From SZUA-309 sp050185825 (GTDB lineage: Bacteria; Pseudomonadota; Gammaproteobacteria; Pseudomonadales; Azotimanducaceae), in the NCBI GenBank assembly GCA_050185825.1, contig JBFWZA010000010.1, positions 158,434 through 222,433 of the forward strand: DNA of 64,000 bases. The letters are read 5' to 3'. The first letter of the stretch is position 1. Each line of letters opens with the position of its first letter. Positions 1-8,066 of this stretch are shown piece after piece. The position numbers and the translations under genes were made by a program. The notes beneath the pieces are model-generated. The model saw only the letters and a list, made by a program, of their open reading frames with translations, searched no databases and had not been told where the DNA came from.

Positions 1-1681
1 CGAACCAGTCCCGTTCCCTGTGACTGGTGCGGACGTCCACCCGGTAGTCACCGTCGAAATCGGGCCAGATCCTGGCGAAATTCCGGCTGCCGAACCTCCA
101 TGACAAGCCAGGCAACAGGAAGTCCCGGTCCTTGCTGGCTGTGCGGTCGGAGCGCCCGTATGCGCCTACGGATACCACCGGCGAGATCCAGTACTCGTAA
201 CGCAGCTCGTTGAACTGCTGAGCCGCAGCGAATTCTCCACGGAAGCCCTCGCCGTACTCCTGCACCCGACCATTCAGCACCCAGCGCTCGCCCCGGCCAT
301 AGAGATCCATGCTGTACCCCTGCTCCCCCGCATGCTGACCCACGGATGCGGTAGCGGCCCACTTTCGACCCAGAGATGCTGAGATCCCTGCCACCTGATG
401 GACGCTGCCGTCCGCTGATTGAATGCCGGCCTCCAGCGTCAGATGTTCGGTCAGCCCGTAGCGGGCCAGGGCAAAGGCGGCTTCTCCCCCGGAACCACGG
501 AACGGATCCAGCGGGTTGCCATTCATCCCGGCTCCGGCGAAGGCGACTGTCTGACCACGATCGAGCAGCAGGTCGATGGGCGTCTGGGTGAAGTCCTGTA
601 CATCGATCTCAACCATGGAACGCTGGTCGAGTATGTGCACCTTCACCGAATGAAACTGAAGGGAATTGCTCGGCACCTGGTCGAACCGGTAAGTGCCGTC
701 GAGCTGTACGCGCAGGCGCGCCACGGGCCGGCCGTCGATCCGGAGCTCCGCAATGGCGCCAGGCTGCGAGATACCCTCGATTTCCTTGGTGGGAATACCG
801 AAGCTGCGCACATAGTCGCTGCGCGTCTGGTCCCGATAGGGATCGAAGCGTATCCGCTCCGAGCTGTAGAGCGCCTGAGCGCCGGTGGTCTCCACGGTCG
901 GCAGCAGGGGGTTGATCACCACCTGCTGGTTGCCGACAAGCGCCTGAACGTGGCTGAAGTCCCTCATCCAGTAGTAGTCCTGAGCGCGGACGTCCTGGTC
1001 GTCCTGTCGGACCACCTCTCCGCGCCAGATGCCCTCCCCCAGCCTGCCGCGCAGGAGCAGATTGCTGTAGCCGTAGGAATAATCGTCGTTCGCGAGCTGG
1101 GTATGGTCCAGACGTATCTGCGTGAGGCCGAACGAGGACGGCGCAAACTGCACATCCTTGCCGTCCGCCGCTTCGAACGCGTCGGCGGCCGGCCCGTGCT
1201 GCTGCCACCAGGGCAGCGTCAGATTGAAGGCGTACCGCTCGGGCGAGAACTCCCAGCGCACCTTGAGCACCTCGTCGAGCAGCGTGGCGTCGAAGAACAG
1301 CTCGCCGTAAAGGTCGCGGAAGTGGTGAGCGGGTGCTTCCACCTCGCCACCTGGGGTGATCAGAACCAACCGACCCGCCCGAACGGTGCCGCGCACGCCG
1401 ATCTCGCCGAGTAGCGTCGCTGGCAGGTAGTAGCTGGCGCCCAGGCGGTAGACCACACGCGCATCGAGCTCCCGGCCATCGACGATGATGCCGACGAGCT
1501 CGCTCGATGGGTCGCGACCGTCAGCGACGCTCCCGGGGAATCGCAGGTCACCGTAGTCGCCGTCGAATCCGGTAAAAAGCAGTTCCGGGTGCACCCCATC
1601 GGCAGCGACCGAAACGCGCACCGCCGCGATGAGCAGCGTGGTGGCGATCATCCACCTGAGTCTGGTTGGCGTCCCTGCCAT
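1..1681 (-). CDS. Outer-membrane fimbrial usher (partial, C-terminus beyond window edge)
   Basis: The frame is open from an ATG at 1681 to the left edge, giving 560 residues without a stop. It starts with a signal peptide (hydrophobic run ending VSVAAD). Next come an N-terminal domain containing LVGIIVDGRELDA and a long region of alternating polar and aromatic residues typical of a beta-barrel, for example YSYGYSNLLLRG and GNQQVVINPLLP. By family knowledge, ushers are outer-membrane pores that take subunit-chaperone complexes and assemble the pilus. It lies 16 bases after the chaperone gene and closes the operon pilin, tip-like subunit, chaperone, usher. It resembles alternate (CS1-like) or archaic ushers more than the PapC type, but I cannot settle the subclass by eye. 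A complete usher is usually 750-900 residues, so roughly 200-300 are missing. Confidence 0.8.
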   Translation of the reverse strand, partial: MAGTPTRLRWMIATTLLIAAVRVSVAADGVHPELLFTGFDGDYGDLRFPGSVADGRDPSSELVGIIVDGRELDARVVYRLGASYYLPATLLGEIGVRGTVRAGRLVLITPGGEVEAPAHHFRDLYGELFFDATLLDEVLKVRWEFSPERYAFNLTLPWWQQHGPAADAFEAADGKDVQFAPSSFGLTQIRLDHTQLANDDYSYGYSNLLLRGRLGEGIWRGEVVRQDDQDVRAQDYYWMRDFSHVQALVGNQQVVINPLLPTVETTGAQALYSSERIRFDPYRDQTRSDYVRSFGIPTKEIEGISQPGAIAELRIDGRPVARLRVQLDGTYRFDQVPSNSLQFHSVKVHILDQRSMVEIDVQDFTQTPIDLLLDRGQTVAFAGAGMNGNPLDPFRGSGGEAAFALARYGLTEHLTLEAGIQSADGSVHQVAGISASLGRKWAATASVGQHAGEQGYSMDLYGRGERWVLNGRVQEYGEGFRGEFAAAQQFNELRYEYWISPVVSVGAYGRSDRTASKDRDFLLPGLSWRFGSRNFARIWPDFDGDYRVDVRTSHRERDWF

Positions 1682-1697
1682 ACCGGAAAATCGTCCC

Positions 1698-2573
1698 TTA
1701 CTTGTTGTCCACCACCAGCATCCGTGCAGGCACATGCTCGATTGTCCGCTGCACCGTCTGCCCGCCCGCTTCGAAGTGCACAATCAGCATGTACTCACCG
1801 TCGTCCGGTGGCGGCGCGAGGCTCGCCGCGACGGAACGTCGCGTGCCCGCGAACACGGGCTTCGTCACCAGCCGCCCACCGGCGGTATGTTTGGGCAGCG
1901 TCCTGGTGGGATTGGCCGCCAGAGTTGCTACCTCCTTGAGCGCCTGACTTTCCTTCGGATACTCGGCCAGGGGCCACCAGAGGTAGAAACCGCTGGGTTT
2001 CACCTGGGTGTTGCCGGTGGCCGAAAGATCGAGCTCGAGACGGTTTCCATCCGCGTCGAAGCGGATCCCGTTGACCACGGCCAGCGATCGCGGCTCGCCG
2101 ACCGTAGCGTAGAGCGGCAAGCCCAGGCGGAAGTTGAGCTTCACCCCCGCCTGATCCGTGTCCACCAGCTCCGAGAAGAAGAGCATCGCCCGATGCTCGC
2201 CGGGTCCATTCAGCCGTTGCCTGCTGATGGCGAAGCGAACCGTCTGCGATCCGTTTGCCGGAATGGTGAACTCCACCGGATTGAGCATCATCGCCGTGGG
2301 GAGCGAGCCGGGTTCCGGCGGCAACTCCCGGAAGTTGTTCGCTTCGTCCAGGTCGAAACCGACGACACTGGACTTCACGTGAATGTCCCGGTCACTGAGA
2401 TTGAGGACCGTGGCGGAACCCATCGTGGTCTGTGCATCGACAGCGATCTCCAGTCGGGAAGGTGAAACCCCCAGACTGGGCGGCGGTGCGCCTGCAGCCA
2501 ACCCCCTGATGGGCATGCCCGCCACTAAGGTCAAAACAACCAGACAAGAAACGGCGCCAGCGATTCTCTTCAT
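1698..2573 (-). CDS. Periplasmic pilus assembly chaperone
   Basis: The protein has 291 residues. A signal peptide (hydrophobic stretch ending RGLAAG) is followed by an N-terminal immunoglobulin-like domain: LGVSPSRLEIAV, then TVLNLSDRDIHVKSSVVGFD, then FTIPANGSQTVRFAI. A second beta domain follows. This is the two-domain layout of fimbrial chaperones, which stabilise pilin subunits by donor-strand complementation and deliver them to the usher. The conserved hydrophobic G1-type segment is represented by HRAMLFFSELV. The ATG at 2573 lies 3 bases after the stop of the tip-like subunit gene and the stop lies 16 bases before the usher start, so translation is probably coupled. The family call is firm; which chaperone-usher clade it belongs to is not. 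Confidence 0.82.
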   Translation of the reverse strand: MKRIAGAVSCLVVLTLVAGMPIRGLAAGAPPPSLGVSPSRLEIAVDAQTTMGSATVLNLSDRDIHVKSSVVGFDLDEANNFRELPPEPGSLPTAMMLNPVEFTIPANGSQTVRFAISRQRLNGPGEHRAMLFFSELVDTDQAGVKLNFRLGLPLYATVGEPRSLAVVNGIRFDADGNRLELDLSATGNTQVKPSGFYLWWPLAEYPKESQALKEVATLAANPTRTLPKHTAGGRLVTKPVFAGTRRSVAASLAPPPDDGEYMLIVHFEAGGQTVQRTIEHVPARMLVVDNK

Positions 2574-2576
2574 CGT

Positions 2577-3713
2577 TCAAAGTCCTGTAACGGTAATCTG
2601 CAGGGTGGCGGAAGCCCGGCCAGCGGATGGGTCCACCTGCGTAAGGTCAAGCGCGAACGCCAGATCACCAGAGCGGAGGTCCAGTCCGCACGGCTGATTC
2701 TGGATGCCGTCGAGCACGCCGCTGCCCGACCGAACCCCGCCCGTCGGGTTGAGCACCTGATAGGTCGCGCTGTCGTAGCGGTTTCCGGAACAGCCAACCG
2801 CACGGACTCCAACAGCATTGCGCAGCGTGATGGTCTGCAGAGGAACGAACGCGCCGGTATCAGAGGAGAGCCCGACGGCGATTGGAGTGTCGAGCGCGCC
2901 GACGCGGAAAGAGCGACGACCGAGATCCATGCAGAAGCCGCCGCTGCAGGCCGAGCTGGCACCAAGCGCGCCCGCCAGAGCGCCGGCCTCCAGGTTCACG
3001 TCGATCCGATTGTAGTGATAGAGCAGCAGGAAACCCGGCATCTGAATCTCCAGCGTTTCCTGCGCCACCTCGAGCCCGCCACCGGGCACCAGCGAGCGAA
3101 CCTGGATTTCCGTGATCCCGACGTAGTCGCCATCAGAGATGGCATTGTCCACTCCGAGATCGAGCCGGTAGCCGTAGAAAAGGTTGCGCGGACACGAGCC
3201 GCCGATTCCGCCGCGATAAATCGGCACGAAGTTCAGAACGCGCAGTTCGCCGCCGCCCGCGCCGGTGGCAGCCAGGGCATCACGCCGCGGAGCAACAACC
3301 CTGAATGAGACCTCGAAGTCCTCACTGCCGAGGCAATCCCGGCGTTCGTCGTTAGAGAGCTGAACGGTTACCGCCACCAGCCTGTCGACGCTGGCGGTCA
3401 GTGTACCGCCTGCCAGCGTGCCGCCGATGTTGACGTCCAGCGCCTGGGAAAAATCCGTCAGGCTCGTGCGCAGAGTACCCTCACCGAAGACCTGCTCGCC
3501 GCTTCGGCCAAGGCTCGAACCACCCTGCAGGATGTCTTCCGGCTGCAATCGTATGTTGTTGCCGAACTGAATGTGGTGGATGCTGAAACCCAGGGCCAGA
3601 GGTGCGGGCAGCCAGCTTGCGCAGGCCAGCACGAGGGCGAGAATCCATTGGCAGGTGCGGAGCCCGGTGGCTCGGTACCAGCCGGGCTTCGCGCCCTGGA
3701 TGCTCACGTCCAT
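2577..3713 (-). CDS. Large pilus subunit, probable tip adhesin
   Basis: The protein has 378 residues. I chose the ATG at 3713 over one four codons upstream because GGAGG sits 5 bases before it. A signal peptide (ILALVLACASWLPAP) is followed by a unique N-terminal domain of about 190 residues with several cysteines. The C-terminal 150 residues match the neighbouring small pilin: LLLYHYNRIDVNLE here against LVMYHYSNIELDLD there, NAVGVRAVGC against NAVGVRALGC, and RSGDLAFALDL against RTGDLAFDLDF. A lectin-like or receptor-binding domain joined to a pilin domain is the usual design of a two-domain tip adhesin, which is the inferred role. The gene is second in the operon and lies 38 bases after the pilin gene. 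The ligand is unknown. Confidence 0.65.
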   Translation of the reverse strand: MDVSIQGAKPGWYRATGLRTCQWILALVLACASWLPAPLALGFSIHHIQFGNNIRLQPEDILQGGSSLGRSGEQVFGEGTLRTSLTDFSQALDVNIGGTLAGGTLTASVDRLVAVTVQLSNDERRDCLGSEDFEVSFRVVAPRRDALAATGAGGGELRVLNFVPIYRGGIGGSCPRNLFYGYRLDLGVDNAISDGDYVGITEIQVRSLVPGGGLEVAQETLEIQMPGFLLLYHYNRIDVNLEAGALAGALGASSACSGGFCMDLGRRSFRVGALDTPIAVGLSSDTGAFVPLQTITLRNAVGVRAVGCSGNRYDSATYQVLNPTGGVRSGSGVLDGIQNQPCGLDLRSGDLAFALDLTQVDPSAGRASATLQITVTGL

Positions 3714-3751
3714 TTGAGCCTCCATGTGGTCAGGTGAATGATCAGGCGCGT

Positions 3752-4330
3752 TCAGAGTCCAGCGATGGTGACATTGAACACGGCCGAGACTGGGTCGGTG
3801 CCGGCAGCGATGGCGTTGAAGTCCAGATCGAAGGCCAGGTCGCCCGTCCTCATGGTGAGCGAGCAGCCCAGACCGTCGATGTTGTTCACCGCACTGTCGG
3901 TAATCGTCACACCGGCATCGCTGGTGCCGTCCGTGTAGTTGGCTTCATAAGTCGAGCAACCCAGTGCCCGCACACCCACCGCGTTGGTCAGCGTGAAGGT
4001 GGCAGTCGTGTTGGTGAGACCCGGATCGTTCAGCGTCACGGCAACGGTGTTCGCGCCGGCCATCGTGGTTACCGGGATCGGCGTCGACGTACCCTGGTCG
4101 TTACAGAAATCACTGGCACAGGCCGTGGCGGTGCCACCCACCAGGTAACCGGCCAGGGCCGCCTGATCGAGATCCAGCTCGATGTTGCTGTAGTGATACA
4201 TGACCAGCACCGTGGGCAGATCCACGTCCACGGTCACCGTTGCCTGAGCAGCATAGGCGGCAGGGGTACTGATCGCAGCCGCAGTCAGCAAACCGGCTCC
4301 ACACGCTTTCCTGAGAGTTTTGACATCCAT
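3752..4330 (-). CDS. Major pilin subunit of the chaperone-usher operon
   Basis: The protein has 192 residues with a signal peptide (CGAGLLTAAAISTPAAYA, cleaved before AQATVTV). The mature part is beta-rich and glycine/threonine-rich, with cysteines at CASDFC, GC and GLGC that could form disulphides. The C-terminal pattern (SAVFNVTIAGL) has alternating hydrophobic residues like a donor-strand segment. It is first in the operon and preceded by AAGGA 7 bases before the ATG, which fits the most abundant subunit. Its whole length aligns with the C-terminal domain of the next protein (2577-3713). The role as major shaft subunit is inferred from size, position and that homology. Confidence 0.7.
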   Translation of the reverse strand: MDVKTLRKACGAGLLTAAAISTPAAYAAQATVTVDVDLPTVLVMYHYSNIELDLDQAALAGYLVGGTATACASDFCNDQGTSTPIPVTTMAGANTVAVTLNDPGLTNTTATFTLTNAVGVRALGCSTYEANYTDGTSDAGVTITDSAVNNIDGLGCSLTMRTGDLAFDLDFNAIAAGTDPVSAVFNVTIAGL

Positions 4331-4349
4331 TTTGAGGTCCTTTCACGTT

Positions 4350-4424
4350 GTTGTGAGTTTGCAAGTCCGTGTAGTGCGGAGCGGTTGCTCGATCGCCTAC
4401 AACCGGGCGCAAAATTCTCACAAC
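4350..4424. repeat. Separated inverted repeat GTTGTGAG / CTCACAAC in the pilus leader
   Basis: GTTGTGAG at 4350-4357 and its exact reverse complement CTCACAAC at 4417-4424 flank 59 bases just upstream of the pilin start. They could be paired operator half-sites or the base of a leader RNA structure; the sequence alone does not decide. No convincing -35/-10 pair for the pilus operon was found in the 305-base divergent gap 4331-4635. Confidence 0.35.
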
Positions 4425-4448
4425 GCCCCGCGGCAATCCATGCGCGAA

Positions 4449-4469
4449 GCGGCGAAACGCCGCGTTTTT
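4449..4469 (+). terminator. Terminator-like hairpin with no upstream gene
   Basis: GCGGCG (4449-4454), loop AAA and CGCCGC (4458-4463) are followed by G and five T residues on the plus strand. This is the form of an intrinsic terminator reading rightward, but no plus-strand gene precedes it. It lies in the divergent gap 4331-4635. It may end a short transcript or antisense leader, or block read-through toward the gene at 4636. Confidence 0.45.
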
Positions 4470-4635
4470 CCTGGGTTTCTGACCGATCTGAGAACCACGT
4501 CACGAAAAGGCCGGTGAAGAAATGAGGTTCGTTGCCGATAACTTGGCGTGGCATGCGTTCGCCCGACGGATGGCTCAAAAAACCGTTACATAGCCGGTGA
4601 ACGGTCTTTCTGCACGCTGTGGGAAGATCACCAGC

Positions 4636-5100
4636 ATGAAGCGATCAGAAACCACGTCGCCATCGTGCCCGGGACTGCTGCTGAGCGTCGTGCTCGCGCT
4701 CTGGGCAGGGATGGCTACCGGCCAGTCATCCGACTGGTTTCTGCTCGAGTTCGCGGACAGCCGGCCGCCGTGCGCCGACGTGGCGGCCGATCAGCGCTGC
4801 GTCGGCACGCAGCCGCGCATCGCGCACTTCGAGATGCGCGACGGGGAGCGGATCGAGATGCAGTCGGGGTCGGACGCACCACCGGTGTGGACGGCCTTCG
4901 GCGGTGTCTGGGTCTATGCGACGCAGACGGTGCAGGACTATCAGAACACGGCCATCGAGCTGACCGCGACGCCGACAGGAGCGCGCCTGATCATCAGCGA
5001 CCGGGGGCGACACTACCTGCAGTCGGTGCCCCTGGAACGCTGGGTGGCGCTGGAGAGCGACGTCGACCCCACCCTCTGGGTGCGGGTCACCCCCCACTGA
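4636..5100 (+). CDS. Small secreted protein of unknown function
   Basis: The protein has 154 residues. The ATG at 4636 is preferred over an upstream ATG at 4597 because it directly precedes the signal peptide (GLLLSVVLALWAGMATGQSS) and has GGGAAG about 11 bases before it. The mature protein is about 125 residues with one cysteine pair (PPCADVAADQRC). Tryptophans (DWFLLEF, VWTAFGGVWVY) suggest a small beta-rich domain. I do not recognise a family. It is transcribed away from the pilus operon and convergently toward the pel operon, with only the tandem repeat at 5112-5198 between it and pelG. Confidence 0.6.
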   Translation: MKRSETTSPSCPGLLLSVVLALWAGMATGQSSDWFLLEFADSRPPCADVAADQRCVGTQPRIAHFEMRDGERIEMQSGSDAPPVWTAFGGVWVYATQTVQDYQNTAIELTATPTGARLIISDRGRHYLQSVPLERWVALESDVDPTLWVRVTPH

Positions 5101-5111
5101 CGCCGCCGGCG

Positions 5112-5198
5112 CTCAGCGGTTCAGAGAGCCTTCAGCGGTTCAGGGAGCCTTCAGCGGTTCAGAGAGCCTTCAGCGGGACAAAGAGCCTTCAGCGGTTA
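5112..5198. repeat. 19-bp tandem repeat covering the pelG stop codon
   Basis: Four complete units of 19 bases occur at 5112-5130, 5131-5149, 5150-5168 and 5169-5187, with consensus TTCAGCGGTTCAGAGAGCC. A partial fifth unit begins at 5188. The fourth unit is the most diverged. The partial unit contains the last codons and the TGA of pelG on the minus strand. Each full unit contains the same TTCAGCG stretch, so the stop-codon region is itself the repeated motif. Confidence 0.85.
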
Positions 5199-6562
5199 AG
5201 CATGAACGTCTCGTACTCGAGCTCCCGCACGATGCGATTGAGCAGCACGATGGTCAGGAAGGTGGCGATCATCGTCGCGCCCACGAAGCCGTAGCCGAAG
5301 TAGATCACGCCCATGGACTGGGTCAGCAGCGTCAGCACCACGTTGGCGGCGAAGAACGTTGCCGTGACGATGAGCACCGTACCGCGACGGTCCAGGTAGA
5401 AGAGCACATTGAGCAGGCTCATGAGCACCATCTGCACGCTCACCCCCACCACGTCCACGTAGAGCAGCGGCAGGTAGTTGGTGGAGATGGACAGCAGCTC
5501 GAGGATCTCCTCGGCCCACAGAAAAAACAGCAGGATGGTCACGCCCTGCACCTTGAAGATCTCGAGCACGCCCTGGCGGATCGAGGCGGTCATCTGATCC
5601 TTCAGGAAATAGACGTGATCCAGCGCCTCCCCGCCGCGTATCGCGTTGTAGAAACGGTCGTAGTTCTCCGCGAAATCCGTCTCGATCCGCACCAGGAAGA
5701 CGGCCATGCCGGGGATGATGGTCAGGTAGGCGAGAAAGATCGGTATGTCGTAGATCTCGCTCGCTCTGAGCGGACCGATCACGGCTTCGGACGTCGCCGG
5801 ATTGAACCAGAACAGGAACTTGTCCACCCAGATCCCGAGGTAGTAGAAGAGCCCCGTGAAGGCCAGCGACGGGAAGATCTGGCGGCGATCGAGGAACTCG
5901 AAGGCGAACCAGCGCTGCACGGGAAACTGCCGGATCACCTCGACGAGGAAGGTGTAGAGCAGCACGGCATGACCGAGCAGAAACGCGAGCAGCAGGCCCT
6001 CCTTGTTCGCGTGGCGCAGCACCCAGGCCGCCGCCACCATGGTGGCGTAGCCGAAGAACATGATCGTGAGGATGCGGTTGTATGCCTTCATGCCGGACAG
6101 GAAGATCACCACCACCCAGAGATTGATCAGCACCAGGAAGTTACCCAGCATGAGCGCCCGGTACGCCAGCGACTGATCCGGAAAGAATCGGAAGAAGACG
6201 ATCGTGCCGAGCACGCCGAACACACTCGTCATCAGCACGAGCAGTCCGAACAGATTGGGCGTGAGCGCTTCCGGCCGCTTCTCGTAGAGACGGTCCGAGA
6301 CGAAGCGCGTGAACAGGAGCTGGCAGCCACCGGTGATGGTCAGCGACGCGGCCATCAGGTAGGTGATGGAGACCAGGAACTGAACCACATGCTGCGTCGG
6401 CACCACCACGCTGATGGACATCACCCCCACCAGCAGCACGCTGAAGATGGACAGCACCCACGGCCCGGCGCTGATCAGGCCTGCATAGACGTAGGCCTGC
6501 AGCGTCGCCGCGTAGCTGTCGCGATTGAGAATCCGCCGCAGCTCGAAGCCGATGCCCGCCAC
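5189..6562 (-). CDS. pelG: PelG, polytopic membrane subunit of Pel export
   Basis: The protein has 457 residues, close to the known PelG length. It starts at GTG 6562, immediately after the pelF stop. I chose this start because VAGIGFELRRILNRDSY matches the conserved PelG N-terminus; the longer open frame upstream is antisense-like and overlaps pelF. Around twelve hydrophobic segments are visible, for example AYVYAGLISAGPWVLSIFSV and VSITYLMAASLTITGGCQLL, as in MATE/Wzx-like transporters. PelG works with PelD, PelE and PelF in the inner membrane to make and export the cationic exopolysaccharide Pel. It is last in the operon, and its final codons lie in the tandem repeat. Confidence 0.93.
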   Translation of the reverse strand: MAGIGFELRRILNRDSYAATLQAYVYAGLISAGPWVLSIFSVLLVGVMSISVVVPTQHVVQFLVSITYLMAASLTITGGCQLLFTRFVSDRLYEKRPEALTPNLFGLLVLMTSVFGVLGTIVFFRFFPDQSLAYRALMLGNFLVLINLWVVVIFLSGMKAYNRILTIMFFGYATMVAAAWVLRHANKEGLLLAFLLGHAVLLYTFLVEVIRQFPVQRWFAFEFLDRRQIFPSLAFTGLFYYLGIWVDKFLFWFNPATSEAVIGPLRASEIYDIPIFLAYLTIIPGMAVFLVRIETDFAENYDRFYNAIRGGEALDHVYFLKDQMTASIRQGVLEIFKVQGVTILLFFLWAEEILELLSISTNYLPLLYVDVVGVSVQMVLMSLLNVLFYLDRRGTVLIVTATFFAANVVLTLLTQSMGVIYFGYGFVGATMIATFLTIVLLNRIVRELEYETFMLNR

Positions 6563-6563
6563 G

Positions 6564-8066
6564 TCAGCCGCGCTCCACCAGCGCGTCCCGGTACAGGCCG
6601 CGATAGCGCTCGAACATGAGCGCCTCGGTGTAGAAACGCTCCACGCGCGCCAGCGCGGCGCGCTGACAGGCCGCCCATTTCTGCGGGTTCTGAAAGAGCT
6701 CCAGACAGGCATCTGCCGTGGCGACCGGATCGGAAATGCCGACCACCGAGCCGCTGACCCCGAGCGCCGCGTCCTCGCCCGGCGCACCCTCGATCATCTC
6801 CCGGCACGAACCGACGTCGGTGGCCACACACGGCACGCCGGCGGCATACCCCTCGAGGATCACCAGCGGCTGCGCCTCGCTGATCGAGGTGAGCGTCAGG
6901 ACCCCGATCTGCGGCAGGATCTCGGACACCTTCTGGAAGCCGAGAAACTTCACCCGCTCGGACAGTCCCAGGCTCGCCACCAGCCCCCGGCACTCGGCTG
7001 CGTAGTCTTCGTCCTCCTCGGTCGGGCCGACGATCCAGCCTTCCATCTCGGGAATCACCGAGCAGATGGTCCGCATGGCCCGCAGGAAGGTCTTCACGTC
7101 CTTGATGGGCACCACCCGGCCGATGAAGCCCACCACTTTGGGGATCTCAGCGGGGCGGGCATCCAGGGCGCCGGCGTAAGGCGCCAGCGGAATACCGTTC
7201 GGGATCACGCGGGTCCGCTCCGGACGGGCGCCGTCGGCGATCTGCCGGGCCTGGTTGCCGCCGTACAGCGAGATGATGGGATCCGCCGCCTCATAGGTGA
7301 TACGCCCGAGCTGCTGGTAGAAGCGGATCCACATCTGACGGATGTAACCGACATCGTCCGTCAGTCCCGGCTCGAAGTCGGCCGAAGGCTCCTTGATCCA
7401 GTCCGCCTGGGACAGGTCGATCTTGCGCTCCTTGGTGTAGATGCCGTGCTCCGAGAGGATGAACGCGCAGTCCGGGTTCTGCCCCTTGAGCATCGCCGCG
7501 AGGAGGCCGGCATAGCCGGTGGATATGGAATGAATGATCTTCGGCGGCCGCACCCGCCGCGCCACTTCCGCGAGCAGGAACACCGGCGCGTGCATCGAGC
7601 GTACCGTCCAGAAGTAGTTGAGGAAGGAGGGGTCGGTGCAGCGCGCCTCGTAGGAGCGGACGATGCTGTCCCAGGCGGAACGGCTGAACAGGAACTGCTC
7701 GTGGGTGATGGCCGGTTCCTCCGAGGCTACCAGGTCGAGGAGCGAGAAGAGATCCGAGTCCTTCGGACAGCCGGAGCGGAAGGAATCGTGAAGCGTCTCG
7801 GCCGCTTCGAAAGCCGCGCGCGGTCCTTCCTGGCGATGACCGCGCCTGGACTCCCAGGCATCCTCGAGGTAATGGCACTTCAGCTCCCGGACATTTGGCG
7901 GCAACTCGTACTGCATCCGGCCGTAGTGCTTGCGGGAACCGCCGATGAACAGGAGATCGAACGTGAATTCCGGCATGCCGCGGATGATCTGGTGGATCCA
8001 GCTCGAGACGCCGCCACGCACGAACGGGTAGGTGCCTTCCAGCAGCATCAGGACCGTCCGGCTCAT
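6564..8066 (-). CDS. pelF: PelF, cytosolic Pel glycosyltransferase
   Basis: The protein has 500 residues, near the usual PelF length. The N-terminus MSRTVLMLLEGTYPFVRGGV is characteristic: the VRGGV glycine loop belongs to GT-B fold enzymes of family GT4. The C-terminal half has IPNGIPLAPYAG, VVGFIGRVVPIKDVKTFLRA and SISEAQPLVILEGYAAGVP. The last contains the E-x7-E-type nucleotide-sugar motif. PelF is the polymerase that uses a UDP-hexosamine for the Pel polymer. Its start overlaps the pelE stop by 4 bases (ATGA) and its stop is one base before the pelG start, so the three are translationally coupled. Confidence 0.94.
   Translation of the reverse strand: MSRTVLMLLEGTYPFVRGGVSSWIHQIIRGMPEFTFDLLFIGGSRKHYGRMQYELPPNVRELKCHYLEDAWESRRGHRQEGPRAAFEAAETLHDSFRSGCPKDSDLFSLLDLVASEEPAITHEQFLFSRSAWDSIVRSYEARCTDPSFLNYFWTVRSMHAPVFLLAEVARRVRPPKIIHSISTGYAGLLAAMLKGQNPDCAFILSEHGIYTKERKIDLSQADWIKEPSADFEPGLTDDVGYIRQMWIRFYQQLGRITYEAADPIISLYGGNQARQIADGARPERTRVIPNGIPLAPYAGALDARPAEIPKVVGFIGRVVPIKDVKTFLRAMRTICSVIPEMEGWIVGPTEEDEDYAAECRGLVASLGLSERVKFLGFQKVSEILPQIGVLTLTSISEAQPLVILEGYAAGVPCVATDVGSCREMIEGAPGEDAALGVSGSVVGISDPVATADACLELFQNPQKWAACQRAALARVERFYTEALMFERYRGLYRDALVERG

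Noticed and set aside
6563..6787. N-terminal extension of PelG upstream of the GTG at 6562
   Set aside because: It lies inside pelF, is arginine/serine-rich noise, and the conserved PelG start AGIGFELRR is at 6562.
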